From RGIG4608 sp045635885 (GTDB taxonomy: Bacteria > Bacillota > Clostridia > Oscillospirales > CAG-272), in NCBI GenBank assembly GCA_045635885.1, contig JAZTWO010000076.1, positions 1-64,000 of the forward strand: 64,000 nucleotides of DNA. The letters are read 5' to 3'. The translations under genes and the position numbers were made by a program. Positions within the stretch are counted from its first letter, which is position 1, and each line of letters opens with the position of its first letter. A model generated the notes under the pieces. The model had not been told where the DNA came from. It searched no databases and saw only the letters and a program-made list of their open reading frames with translations. Positions 15,931 to 24,899 of the stretch are shown one piece after another.

Positions 15931-18132
15931 TTGAAGGAGGGAATTGTTATCAAAAATACATATAAAGTTTTTATTGCATTATTGATTGTTTTTGCATCGT
16001 TAACTTCTGTAATTTCAGCATCGGCCGTGCAAACATTTAATAATGATTATAGTGTCAATAAAAATGCAAGTGTTAGCACTTCCTCTCTTAATTCTACATA
16101 CAACAGTATGGTAAGTAAGGTCAATTCTGCTGTGAATTCTGCTCAAACAAAGATTTCACAGCTGTATGACCTGGATAAAGAGCTTATTGACAACTATATT
16201 TCACAAGCTAAAAATGAATTAAAGGAGATGGAAAATCTTAAAAATAGAATTTCAAATCTCCTTGGTACAAATCCAAATAGCTCTGAAATCAATTCACTTA
16301 CAACGAAATTTAATAATTCCAAAGTGAAAATTGAAGAGCTTTGCTCACTTATTCTCGCTTCTTTAATCGAGAGTAACGTGGTTTCAGCAAGAGCCACTTG
16401 GTATAGACCCTGTGAAAAGACCTATGCCGAGATTAAGGCAAATGTTGAAATGTTTAAAAGTGTAGGAATTAACCTTATTTTCATTGAAACTTTCTATCAT
16501 GGATGCTCCGCATTCAAAAGTGATATAAGTGATATTCCTTATCATCCCGATCTTGCATCAAGTTATAAAGATACCGAAAATAATATCGTTTATAACGATT
16601 ATCTTTCTGCCTTTGTTGCTTGTTGTGTAGAGAATGGTATCGAAGTGCATGCATGGGTTGAAAACTTTTATGTTGGAATCAATGCAAACACTAAAATAGT
16701 TGCAGATCATCCCGATTGGGTAATGTATAATGATGACGGAACTTTCCTTCAACGCAAGGAAGGTGGACCTTACATCTTTATTGACCCGGCAAATAAAGAA
16801 GTGCAAGACCTTCTTATAAATTTTTACAACGAGTTGTTTGAAAAGCATCCCGATGTAAAGGGACTTAATCTTGACTATATTCGTTATCCTGTTTCAAATC
16901 AGTCACAGGATACAGGATTTGCAGTTGCCGCTATGAAAGAATTTTATTCAATGCTTGGCAAAGAATTTTCTGAGGCACAACTTGCAGATCAAAACAAAAT
17001 GTTGAATAAATTCTTGCAATTGTTTGATAAAAACTATCTTTATGGTGGACAAACTGAAGCAAATGCTAACTATGAGCTTTGGGTTCAATACCGCACTCAA
17101 GTTATTACTGACTTTGTTTATCGCATAAAGACAGAGGTTAAAGAGCCAAATCGAATTGTTCTTTCAACCGCAGTTTTTGCTTCGATTAGCGAATCATTAA
17201 CTGCTAAGAAAGCGGATTGGCAAACTTGGTTTAAAGAGGGATGGATTGAAATTGCAACTCCGATGGCATATTATACAAGTGCATCAACGGTTGAGGCAAG
17301 AGTAAAGGAAATGCTTGCGATTGGTGGAAATAAATGCCTTTATTACACAGGTATTGCGTCCTCTTATAGCGGCCTTCCCGCATATCAAAACAAAGAATTT
17401 ATTGAGGCATCTTATAAAGCAGGTACATCTGGTTACGTAATCTTTTCTGCGGCACAAATTATTGGGCACAAGGATGTTCAGGACGTGCTTTCAAGTGGAG
17501 TTAATAGCAAGTGGGCAGTGTTGCCGCACGCAGATATTGACGTTATTTTGAAGGCAAGCTTTGACGATATTCTTGACAAGGTGATTAGATTATATATTCC
17601 TGCAGGTGGAATGACAGAGTCGGGAAGAGAAGCACTTGAAGAAATTTTGAATGAAATTTCTCAAATGCCCGCAACTGATTCTGATGAAATTCTTGCTATT
17701 TATAATAGACTTCAAACCCTTTTAAATAGCGAGTTGAAATCATTGGCAACAGGATATTCATTGCAGAGATTGACAGAGAGTGTTGATTATCTTGCAGATA
17801 TTATAAAGACAAGATCCCTTATGCCTATTGTTGAAGAGGAAATTCTTCCTCCCGATAATGAGGAAAATCCTGATGATGAACAAAATCCTGATGATGAACA
17901 AAATCCCGATGATGAACAAAATCCCGATGATGAAACTCAAGATAATGATGGCAACGAAGGAGGGAATAATGGAAATGAAGACGCTGATGACAACGATTCA
18001 AACGTTGGTGGTGAGCCTTCAGACGATATTACCCCCCCACCCGTTGCAACAGAGCCAATTAAACGTGGTTTCTTGGCAAGATTGATAGAAGCAATTGTGG
18101 CTTTCTTTAACAAGCTTTTCGGTTTAGCTTAA
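15931..18132 (+). CDS. Second secreted GHL10 glycoside hydrolase; start codon uncertain
   Basis: After a signal peptide (KNTYKVFIALLIVFASLTSVISASA) come a helical region, a GHL10 domain from about residue 145 (RATWYRP, HAWVENFYVG, HPDWVMYNDDG, GLNLDYIRYPVS), an acidic linker with four NPDDEQ units, and a C-terminal helix RLIEAIVAFFNKLFG like that of its upstream paralogue. The only conventional in-frame start is TTG 15931, but the strong AAGGAGGG site (15934-15941) then lies inside the gene. Position 15949 (ATC) is 8 nt after the site and gives an ideal signal peptide, so initiation at a rare ATC or ATT is likely, unless a base is miscalled. The gene follows the previous one by 8 bp. Confidence 0.8.
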   Translation: MKEGIVIKNTYKVFIALLIVFASLTSVISASAVQTFNNDYSVNKNASVSTSSLNSTYNSMVSKVNSAVNSAQTKISQLYDLDKELIDNYISQAKNELKEMENLKNRISNLLGTNPNSSEINSLTTKFNNSKVKIEELCSLILASLIESNVVSARATWYRPCEKTYAEIKANVEMFKSVGINLIFIETFYHGCSAFKSDISDIPYHPDLASSYKDTENNIVYNDYLSAFVACCVENGIEVHAWVENFYVGINANTKIVADHPDWVMYNDDGTFLQRKEGGPYIFIDPANKEVQDLLINFYNELFEKHPDVKGLNLDYIRYPVSNQSQDTGFAVAAMKEFYSMLGKEFSEAQLADQNKMLNKFLQLFDKNYLYGGQTEANANYELWVQYRTQVITDFVYRIKTEVKEPNRIVLSTAVFASISESLTAKKADWQTWFKEGWIEIATPMAYYTSASTVEARVKEMLAIGGNKCLYYTGIASSYSGLPAYQNKEFIEASYKAGTSGYVIFSAAQIIGHKDVQDVLSSGVNSKWAVLPHADIDVILKASFDDILDKVIRLYIPAGGMTESGREALEEILNEISQMPATDSDEILAIYNRLQTLLNSELKSLATGYSLQRLTESVDYLADIIKTRSLMPIVEEEILPPDNEENPDDEQNPDDEQNPDDEQNPDDETQDNDGNEGGNNGNEDADDNDSNVGGEPSDDITPPPVATEPIKRGFLARLIEAIVAFFNKLFGLA
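17865..17934 (+). repeat. 18-bp tandem repeat, about four copies, encoding NPDDEQ
   Basis: Near-identical AATCC(T/C)GATGATGAACAA units form the acidic linker between the catalytic part and the C-terminal helix. Being in multiples of three, length changes would not break the frame. Confidence 0.9.
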
Positions 18133-18206
18133 TTAAATCGACAAAAAAGATTTTCTGATGCTTTGCATCTTAAAATAATTTATTAAATACTCAGGAGGTA
18201 TTTCTT

Positions 18207-21200
18207 ATGAAAATGTCAAGATTTTTGACAGTAATGGCAGTAATCCTTGTTCTTGTACTTGGTTTGTCTGCTTGTGAGTTCCCCTTGGTAAGTTCCACAA
18301 CTTCTAACACAGTTGCAACTGAACCTACTAAGACAGAACCCACACACACTACTCCCACAACAACACCTACTACAAATGGTGGTAATCCCGGTGTTGATCC
18401 CACACCCGACCACGAATGCGAAAGCGTATGTCCCGAGTGTGGTTTGTGTCTTAACGATAGTTGCGTAGATGCAGTATGCGCTGATAAGTGTGCTGGTCAT
18501 CAGACAACTCCCGTTGAAACAACACCCGTTATCTCTGTAGTTCCTAGTGAAATCGAGATTAACGCAGGTGACGATATCGATCTTATGTTCGGTGTTACTG
18601 TTGAAGACGAAGGCGACGAAGCTCCTCGTCTTATCATCTCTGATGATGATGATTTTGATGCTGATGTTGAAGGTGTTTACACAATCACTTACACAGCAAT
18701 CAACAAGTTTGGCAATGAAGCAACTGCAACACGTACAGTTACAGTTCTTAAGGCTCTTTCCGCTCTCACTCTTGAAGTTCAGAAGAACATTCTTGGTGAA
18801 TCTAAGTGGACAGGCAACATGCTTAACTTCAAGAACAGCGAATACGTTGTTCTTAACGCAAGTGCAACTCTCGACAAACAGAGCGGTGTATTCTACAATG
18901 CATCTGGCTTTGAGATCACATTGACAATTTCAGGCGAATACGGCGTAGCAGCTATCATTACTGCTAACGGCGTAGTAATTGAAGGCCGTGACGGTGCTAA
19001 CAACAAGCTCGTTAACGCTTCTAACCCCGTTCGTACCTCCAGCTCCACTTCTACTCTTGAAATCGATGGCGAAACAGTTTCTATCTCTAGCTCTTTCGCA
19101 AAGGGTATGAAGATTCCTGCAGGCGGTTATGCAATCGTTGTTCAGGCAGGTTACTTGGGCACAACAGTTGACTCTGACGGTCGTGGCTTTATGTGCTACA
19201 ACGTAATTGGCACAGTTGGTAACGTAGTTCGTTTGCTTTGGGCTGATACAAATGAAGTTCTTACACCTTACGTTGACCAGGCTCCCGTTATCAACGGTTA
19301 CAATACAACAGTTTACGCAGGTAGCAGCGAATTCGTATTTGATACAGAAGTTCTTGCAGGCGTAACAGCTACAGATGACAATGGCACATTTGATGTTTCC
19401 GACGACGTAACAGTTACAGTAACAATCAAAGACAATGGTGGCTTTGACATCAACAAGCAGGGCAAATATACAGTAACTCTTGAAGCTACTGACGGTGAAA
19501 ACACAACTGTAGTAACACGTACAGTTGAAGTTACAACTGAATCTGTTGAAATTAAGATCAACAATAATTCTTACGTAACACTTGAAGACCTTGTTGCAAT
19601 CGACCAGGATCTTACAGTTCTTGGTAAGTACATCTTCGTTATCTACACACCTAACTATAATGGTGGTCTTAACTGGACAAATGGCTACGGTGTAGCAGCA
19701 GTTATCAATAAGTACGGTGAAATCGTTCGTATTTACGACGGTGCAAGTGCTAAGTACTTTGACGAAAACAACAAGTCCGGTGTTCAGGACGGTACATGTA
19801 CATCAGCTGGTTACTTGAAGGAAGCATTCGAATCTCGCCAAGATGGTGAATACGTTCTTGTTGCTCCTAACGGTAACGGTAACGTTGGTAGAGGTTTCTT
19901 GTACTCCAACCGTACAATCGGTGCTAAGGTAACACTTCCTGGCATCACATTCGCAGCTCATGAATGTGAAAGCAAGTGCGCTAAGTGCGGTGGCTGTCTT
20001 GATGAAGCTTGTGCAGAAGCAGCATGCGCTACAAAGTGTAACTGCCACGAATGTGTAACAGTATGCGCTACATGTGGCAAGTGTGCTAACGCAGAATGTG
20101 CAGACGAAGTTTGCGCAGATAAGTGCGAAGGTCACGAAGTTCCCGCTCACGAATGCGAAAGCGTTTGTGAACACTGTGCTAAATGTACAGACGCAGCTTG
20201 CACAGAAGAAGTTTGTGCTTCTAAGTGTGCAGGTCACGATAAGTCCATGTTCGTAACTATCGGTACAGCAAAGAAGTACGAAGCTCTTGAAGGCATGTGG
20301 GCTATCAACCAGGAAATCACAACATCCAATGCTGCAACAAAGGCAGTTTGGGTATTTGATAAGAGCTACACAGGTAGCTTCAACACAAACGGTTACGGTG
20401 TAGCGGTAGTTCTTGACAGCTTTGGTAGAATTATTGAAGTTTATGACGGTGCAAACGTTGGTTACTGGTTGCCTTCTGGTAAGCAGGCAACTGCTCACTT
20501 CAATGCAAATACATACGCAACAACTGCATGGGCAGAACTTCAGGCAGGTGAAACTCTTGTAGTATTCCCCAATGGTGTAGACGGCAACAAGGCTCGTCAG
20601 ATCGGTCTTGATTCTCGTTACCTCTTCAATCAGAAGATGAACATCACAGGCGTTGAATTTGACGCTCCCGAAAAGACAATCACAGTAAATGGTAAGACAT
20701 TTACAGCAGGTGAAGGCAAGTGGCTCTACAATACAACTGTTACTACTGCTCAGGCTCAGAACTACGCAATGATTATCTTTGATAAGAACTTCACAGGTGA
20801 ATTCACAACTAATGCTTACGGTGCAGCTATCGTTCTTAACCAGTATGGTATGCTCGTAAAGGTTTATGACGGTGCTAACCTTGGCTTCTATCAGGGCAAT
20901 GGTAATGAAACAGCTCACTTCACAACATCTAACTATGCTACAGTAGCTTTCTCCGACCTTAAGGATGGCGAAATTCTTATCATCCTTCCCAATGACGGAA
21001 CAAATGGTGCAACATCTGCTCGTACATTTGGTCTTGGTCTTCGTACAGATGGTTCTATCGGTAAGGTAGCAACTCTTACAGGCTTCAGATTTGAATCTCC
21101 TGAAAAGACAATCACAATCGGTGCAAAGACATATACTGCTGAATACGGCAAGTGGCTCTACAACACAGCGGTTACTACATCTAATGCAGCTAACTATGCA

Positions 21201-21530
21201 ATTATCCTTTTCGATAAGAACTTCACAGGCGAATTCACAACTAACGGTTATGGTGTAGCAGTAGTTCTTAACGCAGAAGGCAAGGTAACAAAGGTTTATG
21301 ACGGTGCTAACGGTGGCGGTAACTGGTATACATCTGCTGGTAAAGCTGCAAAAGAAGGCATGGATGTAAACAACTATGCACAGTATGCATGGAATGAACT
21401 TCAGGAAGGCGAATTGCTTATCATTCTTCCTAATGGTGGTTCTGAAGGCAATGCGGCTCGTCAGGTTGGTCTTGATTGCCGTTGGCTCATTGGACAGAAG
21501 ATGTCTGTAACAGGCTTTTCTTTCCAGTAA
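18207..21530 (+). CDS. Large repeat-containing surface lipoprotein
   Basis: The 1107-residue protein has a lipoprotein signal peptide with lipobox LSAC (Cys near 23) and a Thr/Pro-rich stalk. A 30-residue Cys/His repeat sits at 69-98 and three more at 585-677 (HECxxxCxxCxxCxxxxCxxxxCxxKCxxH). Two Ig-like DUF5011-type segments lie near 110-185 and 350-445. Five copies of a ~140-residue beta module (about 188-345, 448-580, 681-822, 823-966, 967-1107) share YGVAxVxxxxGxxxxVYDGAN and a final IGxKxxxTGxxF. No catalytic motif was recognised, so a binding or scaffold role is likely. C-ending codons dominate, which hints at high expression. Preceded by AGGAGG; it sits between secreted glycosidases. 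Confidence 0.75.
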   Translation: MKMSRFLTVMAVILVLVLGLSACEFPLVSSTTSNTVATEPTKTEPTHTTPTTTPTTNGGNPGVDPTPDHECESVCPECGLCLNDSCVDAVCADKCAGHQTTPVETTPVISVVPSEIEINAGDDIDLMFGVTVEDEGDEAPRLIISDDDDFDADVEGVYTITYTAINKFGNEATATRTVTVLKALSALTLEVQKNILGESKWTGNMLNFKNSEYVVLNASATLDKQSGVFYNASGFEITLTISGEYGVAAIITANGVVIEGRDGANNKLVNASNPVRTSSSTSTLEIDGETVSISSSFAKGMKIPAGGYAIVVQAGYLGTTVDSDGRGFMCYNVIGTVGNVVRLLWADTNEVLTPYVDQAPVINGYNTTVYAGSSEFVFDTEVLAGVTATDDNGTFDVSDDVTVTVTIKDNGGFDINKQGKYTVTLEATDGENTTVVTRTVEVTTESVEIKINNNSYVTLEDLVAIDQDLTVLGKYIFVIYTPNYNGGLNWTNGYGVAAVINKYGEIVRIYDGASAKYFDENNKSGVQDGTCTSAGYLKEAFESRQDGEYVLVAPNGNGNVGRGFLYSNRTIGAKVTLPGITFAAHECESKCAKCGGCLDEACAEAACATKCNCHECVTVCATCGKCANAECADEVCADKCEGHEVPAHECESVCEHCAKCTDAACTEEVCASKCAGHDKSMFVTIGTAKKYEALEGMWAINQEITTSNAATKAVWVFDKSYTGSFNTNGYGVAVVLDSFGRIIEVYDGANVGYWLPSGKQATAHFNANTYATTAWAELQAGETLVVFPNGVDGNKARQIGLDSRYLFNQKMNITGVEFDAPEKTITVNGKTFTAGEGKWLYNTTVTTAQAQNYAMIIFDKNFTGEFTTNAYGAAIVLNQYGMLVKVYDGANLGFYQGNGNETAHFTTSNYATVAFSDLKDGEILIILPNDGTNGATSARTFGLGLRTDGSIGKVATLTGFRFESPEKTITIGAKTYTAEYGKWLYNTAVTTSNAANYAIILFDKNFTGEFTTNGYGVAVVLNAEGKVTKVYDGANGGGNWYTSAGKAAKEGMDVNNYAQYAWNELQEGELLIILPNGGSEGNAARQVGLDCRWLIGQKMSVTGFSFQ

Positions 21531-21532
21531 TT

Positions 21533-21603
21533 ATTAATTCTTTAAGAATTAACAATCAACAAAAATAAAACAAATATATCCCCATCGCCTTCGGGCGATG
21601 GGG
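21533..21603 (+). other. Two intercistronic hairpins, one with a UUCG tetraloop
   Basis: A 9-bp palindrome TTAATTCTT-T-AAGAATTAA (21533-21551) is followed by CCCCATCGCC-TTCG-GGCGATGGGG (21580-21603), a very stable stem for this AT-rich region. No T run follows, so this looks like an RNA processing or stabilising element rather than a terminator. Confidence 0.8.
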
Positions 21604-21623
21604 GCAACAGAGAAGAGAAAAAA

Positions 21624-23282
21624 ATGAAAAAATTATTTACTTCTTTAACAGTTGTAGTAGCATTAGTTCTTTTAATGACTATTACAGTTTCCGCTTTTAC
21701 ATCAAGTGTTCTTTCAAATCCTTCTTATTCCATTAACATCAATGGAATGAAGTATGTTGAAGCAACTGTAAAAGAGAACGGTTCAACACAAAAAATATTC
21801 TATGGTGAATATAACGCAACAAGCAAAGACGCTGAATATGAATGGGTAATTCACAGTGTTAGAGATGGTTCTGAAACCACTCTTTCTACTGTATTGAAAA
21901 TTGCTCAGGACTATGAAGCAAAAACAGGTCGCAAAGTTATGCTTGCGACAAATGGCGACTATTTCTATAATACAGGCGCAAACGTTGACTCCTATGTAAA
22001 TAATGGTATCGTTATTACAAAGGGTAATATGACAAACAAAAATTGCATTGGCTTTGATAACAATGGAAAAGTTGTGGTTGGCAGAATGACAGAGGTTGAT
22101 GAACGTCTTGTTATTTATAACGAAAACAATGAATCACAATTTTTTAAGATTGATAAATTTAATCAGCAGCCTGCGGCAGGTGAGATAGCTATTTATAATG
22201 TTGCAGGCACTTATACTGTAACAAATGCAGGTGCTATGGTTGTTAAGGCCGAAAGCACAAATCTTACTTCATATCCTCTTTGGGGTTCTGACTATACAAT
22301 GACCGCAAAAGGCGTGCAAGAAAGTAAGACATTCACTCTTAAGAGTGGACAGTATGCGGTAGTATATACTGCAGCTCACAATGATATTTTCAGCAATCAC
22401 GTTTACGGTGATAAAGTGGACCTTGTTGAAATTCCTGCGGGTCAGTTTGCAGGATGCACATGGGTAGTTGGCGGTTATGACGCTTTGGTTAATAACAATA
22501 TTGTTAACACAAACTGCCATACTGACAACAGTGGTAATGCTGCAGCTCCTCGTACATTTATCGGTTTTAAGGCAGATGGTACAGGATTCCTTTGTGTAGT
22601 TGACGGACGTGGTGCAGGCGGTTCTGCAGGTATCACAGTTAATCAGGAAGCACAGCTTGCAAGTGTTCTTGGCGCACAGTTCGCTCTTGAGCTTGACGGT
22701 GGTGGTTCTTCCACTATGATTATTCGTGTAAACGATAAGCTTACACTTCGTAATAGTCCTTCCGACGGTTCTATGAGAAAGGTATCCAATGCTATCCTTT
22801 TGGTTGAAAAACCAAAGGCAGAGGGATCACATGAGCATACTTTCGTTGAAGGTAAGTGCGAGTGTGGTGCAACTGATCCCAATTATAACCCCGGTTCAAC
22901 TGAACCTCACAATCACTATTGGAATGCTGCAACATGTACAAGTCCTCGCACATGTGAATGTGGCGAAACACTTGGTTCTGCTCTTGGACACAAATACGTT
23001 AACGGTATTTGCACAAGATGTCAGGAAGAAGACCCCAATTACATTCCTCCTCACGAACACGTTTTCGTTGAAGGTAAATGTGAATGCGGAGCGGTGGACG
23101 AAAATTATCAACCTCCTCACGAGCACAACTTCGTTGAAGGTAAGTGCGAATGTGGGGAAGAGGATCCCAATTATACTGAAGAGTCCATGCAATCGGATTG
23201 TGGCGGTACTGTTGGCTTCGGTGGAATGATAAAGAGAATTATCGAAGCAATTATTAAGTTTTTTATGGAATTATTTTCCTAA
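21624..23282 (+). CDS. Secreted phosphodiester glycosidase (NAGPA family) with Cys/His repeats
   Basis: The 552-residue protein has a signal peptide (residues 1-25) and a NAGPA-type domain (~60-395) with MLATNGDYF, RTFIGFKADGTGFLCVVDGRG and the catalytic-region ALELDGGGSSTM. Family members hydrolyse phosphodiester bonds to the anomeric carbon of amino sugars, as in human uncovering enzyme acting on GlcNAc-1-P diesters. Residues ~405-525 contain repeats of EHxFVEGKCECGxxDPNY and a related HNHYW/CTCGE unit, possibly metal-binding. The C terminus ends in the helix MIKRIIEAIIKFFMELF, similar to the two secreted GHL10 proteins. The ribosome-binding site (AGAGAAGAG) is weak. Confidence 0.85.
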   Translation: MKKLFTSLTVVVALVLLMTITVSAFTSSVLSNPSYSININGMKYVEATVKENGSTQKIFYGEYNATSKDAEYEWVIHSVRDGSETTLSTVLKIAQDYEAKTGRKVMLATNGDYFYNTGANVDSYVNNGIVITKGNMTNKNCIGFDNNGKVVVGRMTEVDERLVIYNENNESQFFKIDKFNQQPAAGEIAIYNVAGTYTVTNAGAMVVKAESTNLTSYPLWGSDYTMTAKGVQESKTFTLKSGQYAVVYTAAHNDIFSNHVYGDKVDLVEIPAGQFAGCTWVVGGYDALVNNNIVNTNCHTDNSGNAAAPRTFIGFKADGTGFLCVVDGRGAGGSAGITVNQEAQLASVLGAQFALELDGGGSSTMIIRVNDKLTLRNSPSDGSMRKVSNAILLVEKPKAEGSHEHTFVEGKCECGATDPNYNPGSTEPHNHYWNAATCTSPRTCECGETLGSALGHKYVNGICTRCQEEDPNYIPPHEHVFVEGKCECGAVDENYQPPHEHNFVEGKCECGEEDPNYTEESMQSDCGGTVGFGGMIKRIIEAIIKFFMELFS

Positions 23283-23317
23283 AAAATAAATTAAATTAAC
23301 TCATAAGGAGAAACAAA

Positions 23318-24877
23318 ATGAAAAAGATTTTATCATTCATTCTTTTGATCGCTATGCTTTGCACAAGCGTTCTTGCAGTTACATCATGCGGTCCTGCTGA
23401 CAATGGTGGTAACGGTGGCGACGATATCGATATGAATATCGACTTGTCCAAGAAGCCCACACTTAACGTTTTGATGCCTAACTCAGGTAAGTCAATCGAA
23501 GCAGTTAACAACAATGTTAACGCTCAGGTTATCGAAACACTTACTGGTTACAAAGTAAACTACACACAGCTTCCTGCTGATGCAACAACAACTCTTAACA
23601 CAATCTTGATGGATAAAGAGAGATATGATGTTATGAAGCTCACAAAGGATCAGTTCAGCGACCTTGTTGACCAGGATATGCTCCTTGATATCACTGATGC
23701 TCTTAAGACATTCGCTCCTGATATGCTTGCAAACATTTCTCAGGAATCTTGGGACGTTGTAACAGTTAACGGTAGAATTTACGGTATTCCTGAACGTGCT
23801 TCCAGCGACAATATCGAAAATCCCATCGTTCTTAACTACGACCTTATGCTTGAATTGAACCTTGATATTCCCGAAACACTTGACGAATTCACAGAAGTTC
23901 TTAGAGTTATGACAGAACATCTTGGTAGACCCGCTTTGACATTTGATAAGTTTACTCCCCTTGTTCCCGCTATTTCTGCTGCATTTGGTATCTATACATA
24001 CTGGCAGGAATATGATGGAGAAGTTCTTTTCTACATGAATGCTCCCAGATATAAAGAATACGTTGATTACATGCACTCACTCTACGAAGCAGGTTACATT
24101 GACCCTGAAGTAGCTACAAATGATGCTGCAGTAGCAACAAACCGTTTTGTAAATAGCTTTGATGCTTCTGCAGGCGGTGCAAAGGCAGGCGCATATGCTT
24201 GTTCTTTGTGGACAGTTCCCGCAATCACAACAGGTCTTTCCACAAAGGGTATCGACACAACTGATACACTTGATAACCACCTTGCATACGTTCGTTCTCT
24301 TAAGGAAAATGCAGGTGATGAAGAAAAGGTATACAGAAGCAGTGGTTACACATACATCTCAGCTATTCCTTACTACATGGCTGACAGAGCAGGTTATGCT
24401 CTTGACTGGATGAACTCCAAGATTAAGGATACAGAAACAGAAGACAACTTCCGTCAGATGGTTCTTGGTACACAGGACGTTCACTGGACATTGACATCAG
24501 ATGGTTCATATATGCCCATCAACCCTGCATTCGCAGAAAAGGATGACGCTTCTTACTATATGACAGGTTCTAACGAAAACAAGTACACAGAATACTGGCT
24601 TGCACGTGTACGTAAGCAGCCCGAACTTTACAGAGCATGGTCCACAATGATGGAAGATGCAGATGCAGTAGGTGTATACAACGTTGTTGACTTTACTCCT
24701 CCTCTTGCAAAATATTCTGCTAACCGTTCAGCAATCGAAACAAATGCTCAGGACTGGTTCTATATTATGCTTAGAGATGGTTCCGGCAAGCTTGCTGAAT
24801 ACCAGGCTAAGCTTAATGGTCAGTATAAGTGCGCAGACGCAACTGCAGAAATTAACAACTGGTATAAAAACAAATAA
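23318..24877 (+). CDS. ABC transporter substrate-binding lipoprotein (LplA-like)
   Basis: The 519-residue protein carries a lipoprotein signal with lipobox VTSC (Cys near 24), a Gly/Asn/Asp-rich tether and a long family 1 solute-binding fold, the type that works with LplB/LplC (YtcP) permeases in Firmicutes for oligosaccharide uptake. The segment KKPTLNVLMPNSGKS begins the mature fold, and FYIMLRDGSGKLAEYQAKLNGQ lies near the end. AAGGAG precedes the ATG, and two permease genes follow directly. The ligand is unknown; operon context points to an amino-sugar oligosaccharide. Confidence 0.9.
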   Translation: MKKILSFILLIAMLCTSVLAVTSCGPADNGGNGGDDIDMNIDLSKKPTLNVLMPNSGKSIEAVNNNVNAQVIETLTGYKVNYTQLPADATTTLNTILMDKERYDVMKLTKDQFSDLVDQDMLLDITDALKTFAPDMLANISQESWDVVTVNGRIYGIPERASSDNIENPIVLNYDLMLELNLDIPETLDEFTEVLRVMTEHLGRPALTFDKFTPLVPAISAAFGIYTYWQEYDGEVLFYMNAPRYKEYVDYMHSLYEAGYIDPEVATNDAAVATNRFVNSFDASAGGAKAGAYACSLWTVPAITTGLSTKGIDTTDTLDNHLAYVRSLKENAGDEEKVYRSSGYTYISAIPYYMADRAGYALDWMNSKIKDTETEDNFRQMVLGTQDVHWTLTSDGSYMPINPAFAEKDDASYYMTGSNENKYTEYWLARVRKQPELYRAWSTMMEDADAVGVYNVVDFTPPLAKYSANRSAIETNAQDWFYIMLRDGSGKLAEYQAKLNGQYKCADATAEINNWYKNK

Positions 24878-24899
24878 ACATTATTAAGGAGTGCACAAT

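Noticed and set aside
17865..17934. CRISPR-like array from regular repeats
   Set aside because: The 18-bp units are contiguous with no spacers and encode a low-complexity linker.
19803..20918. 371-residue open frame antisense to the repeat lipoprotein
   Set aside because: It is Cys/Val-rich shadow coding produced by the repetitive, biased codons of the real gene; it has no ribosome-binding site or family motif.
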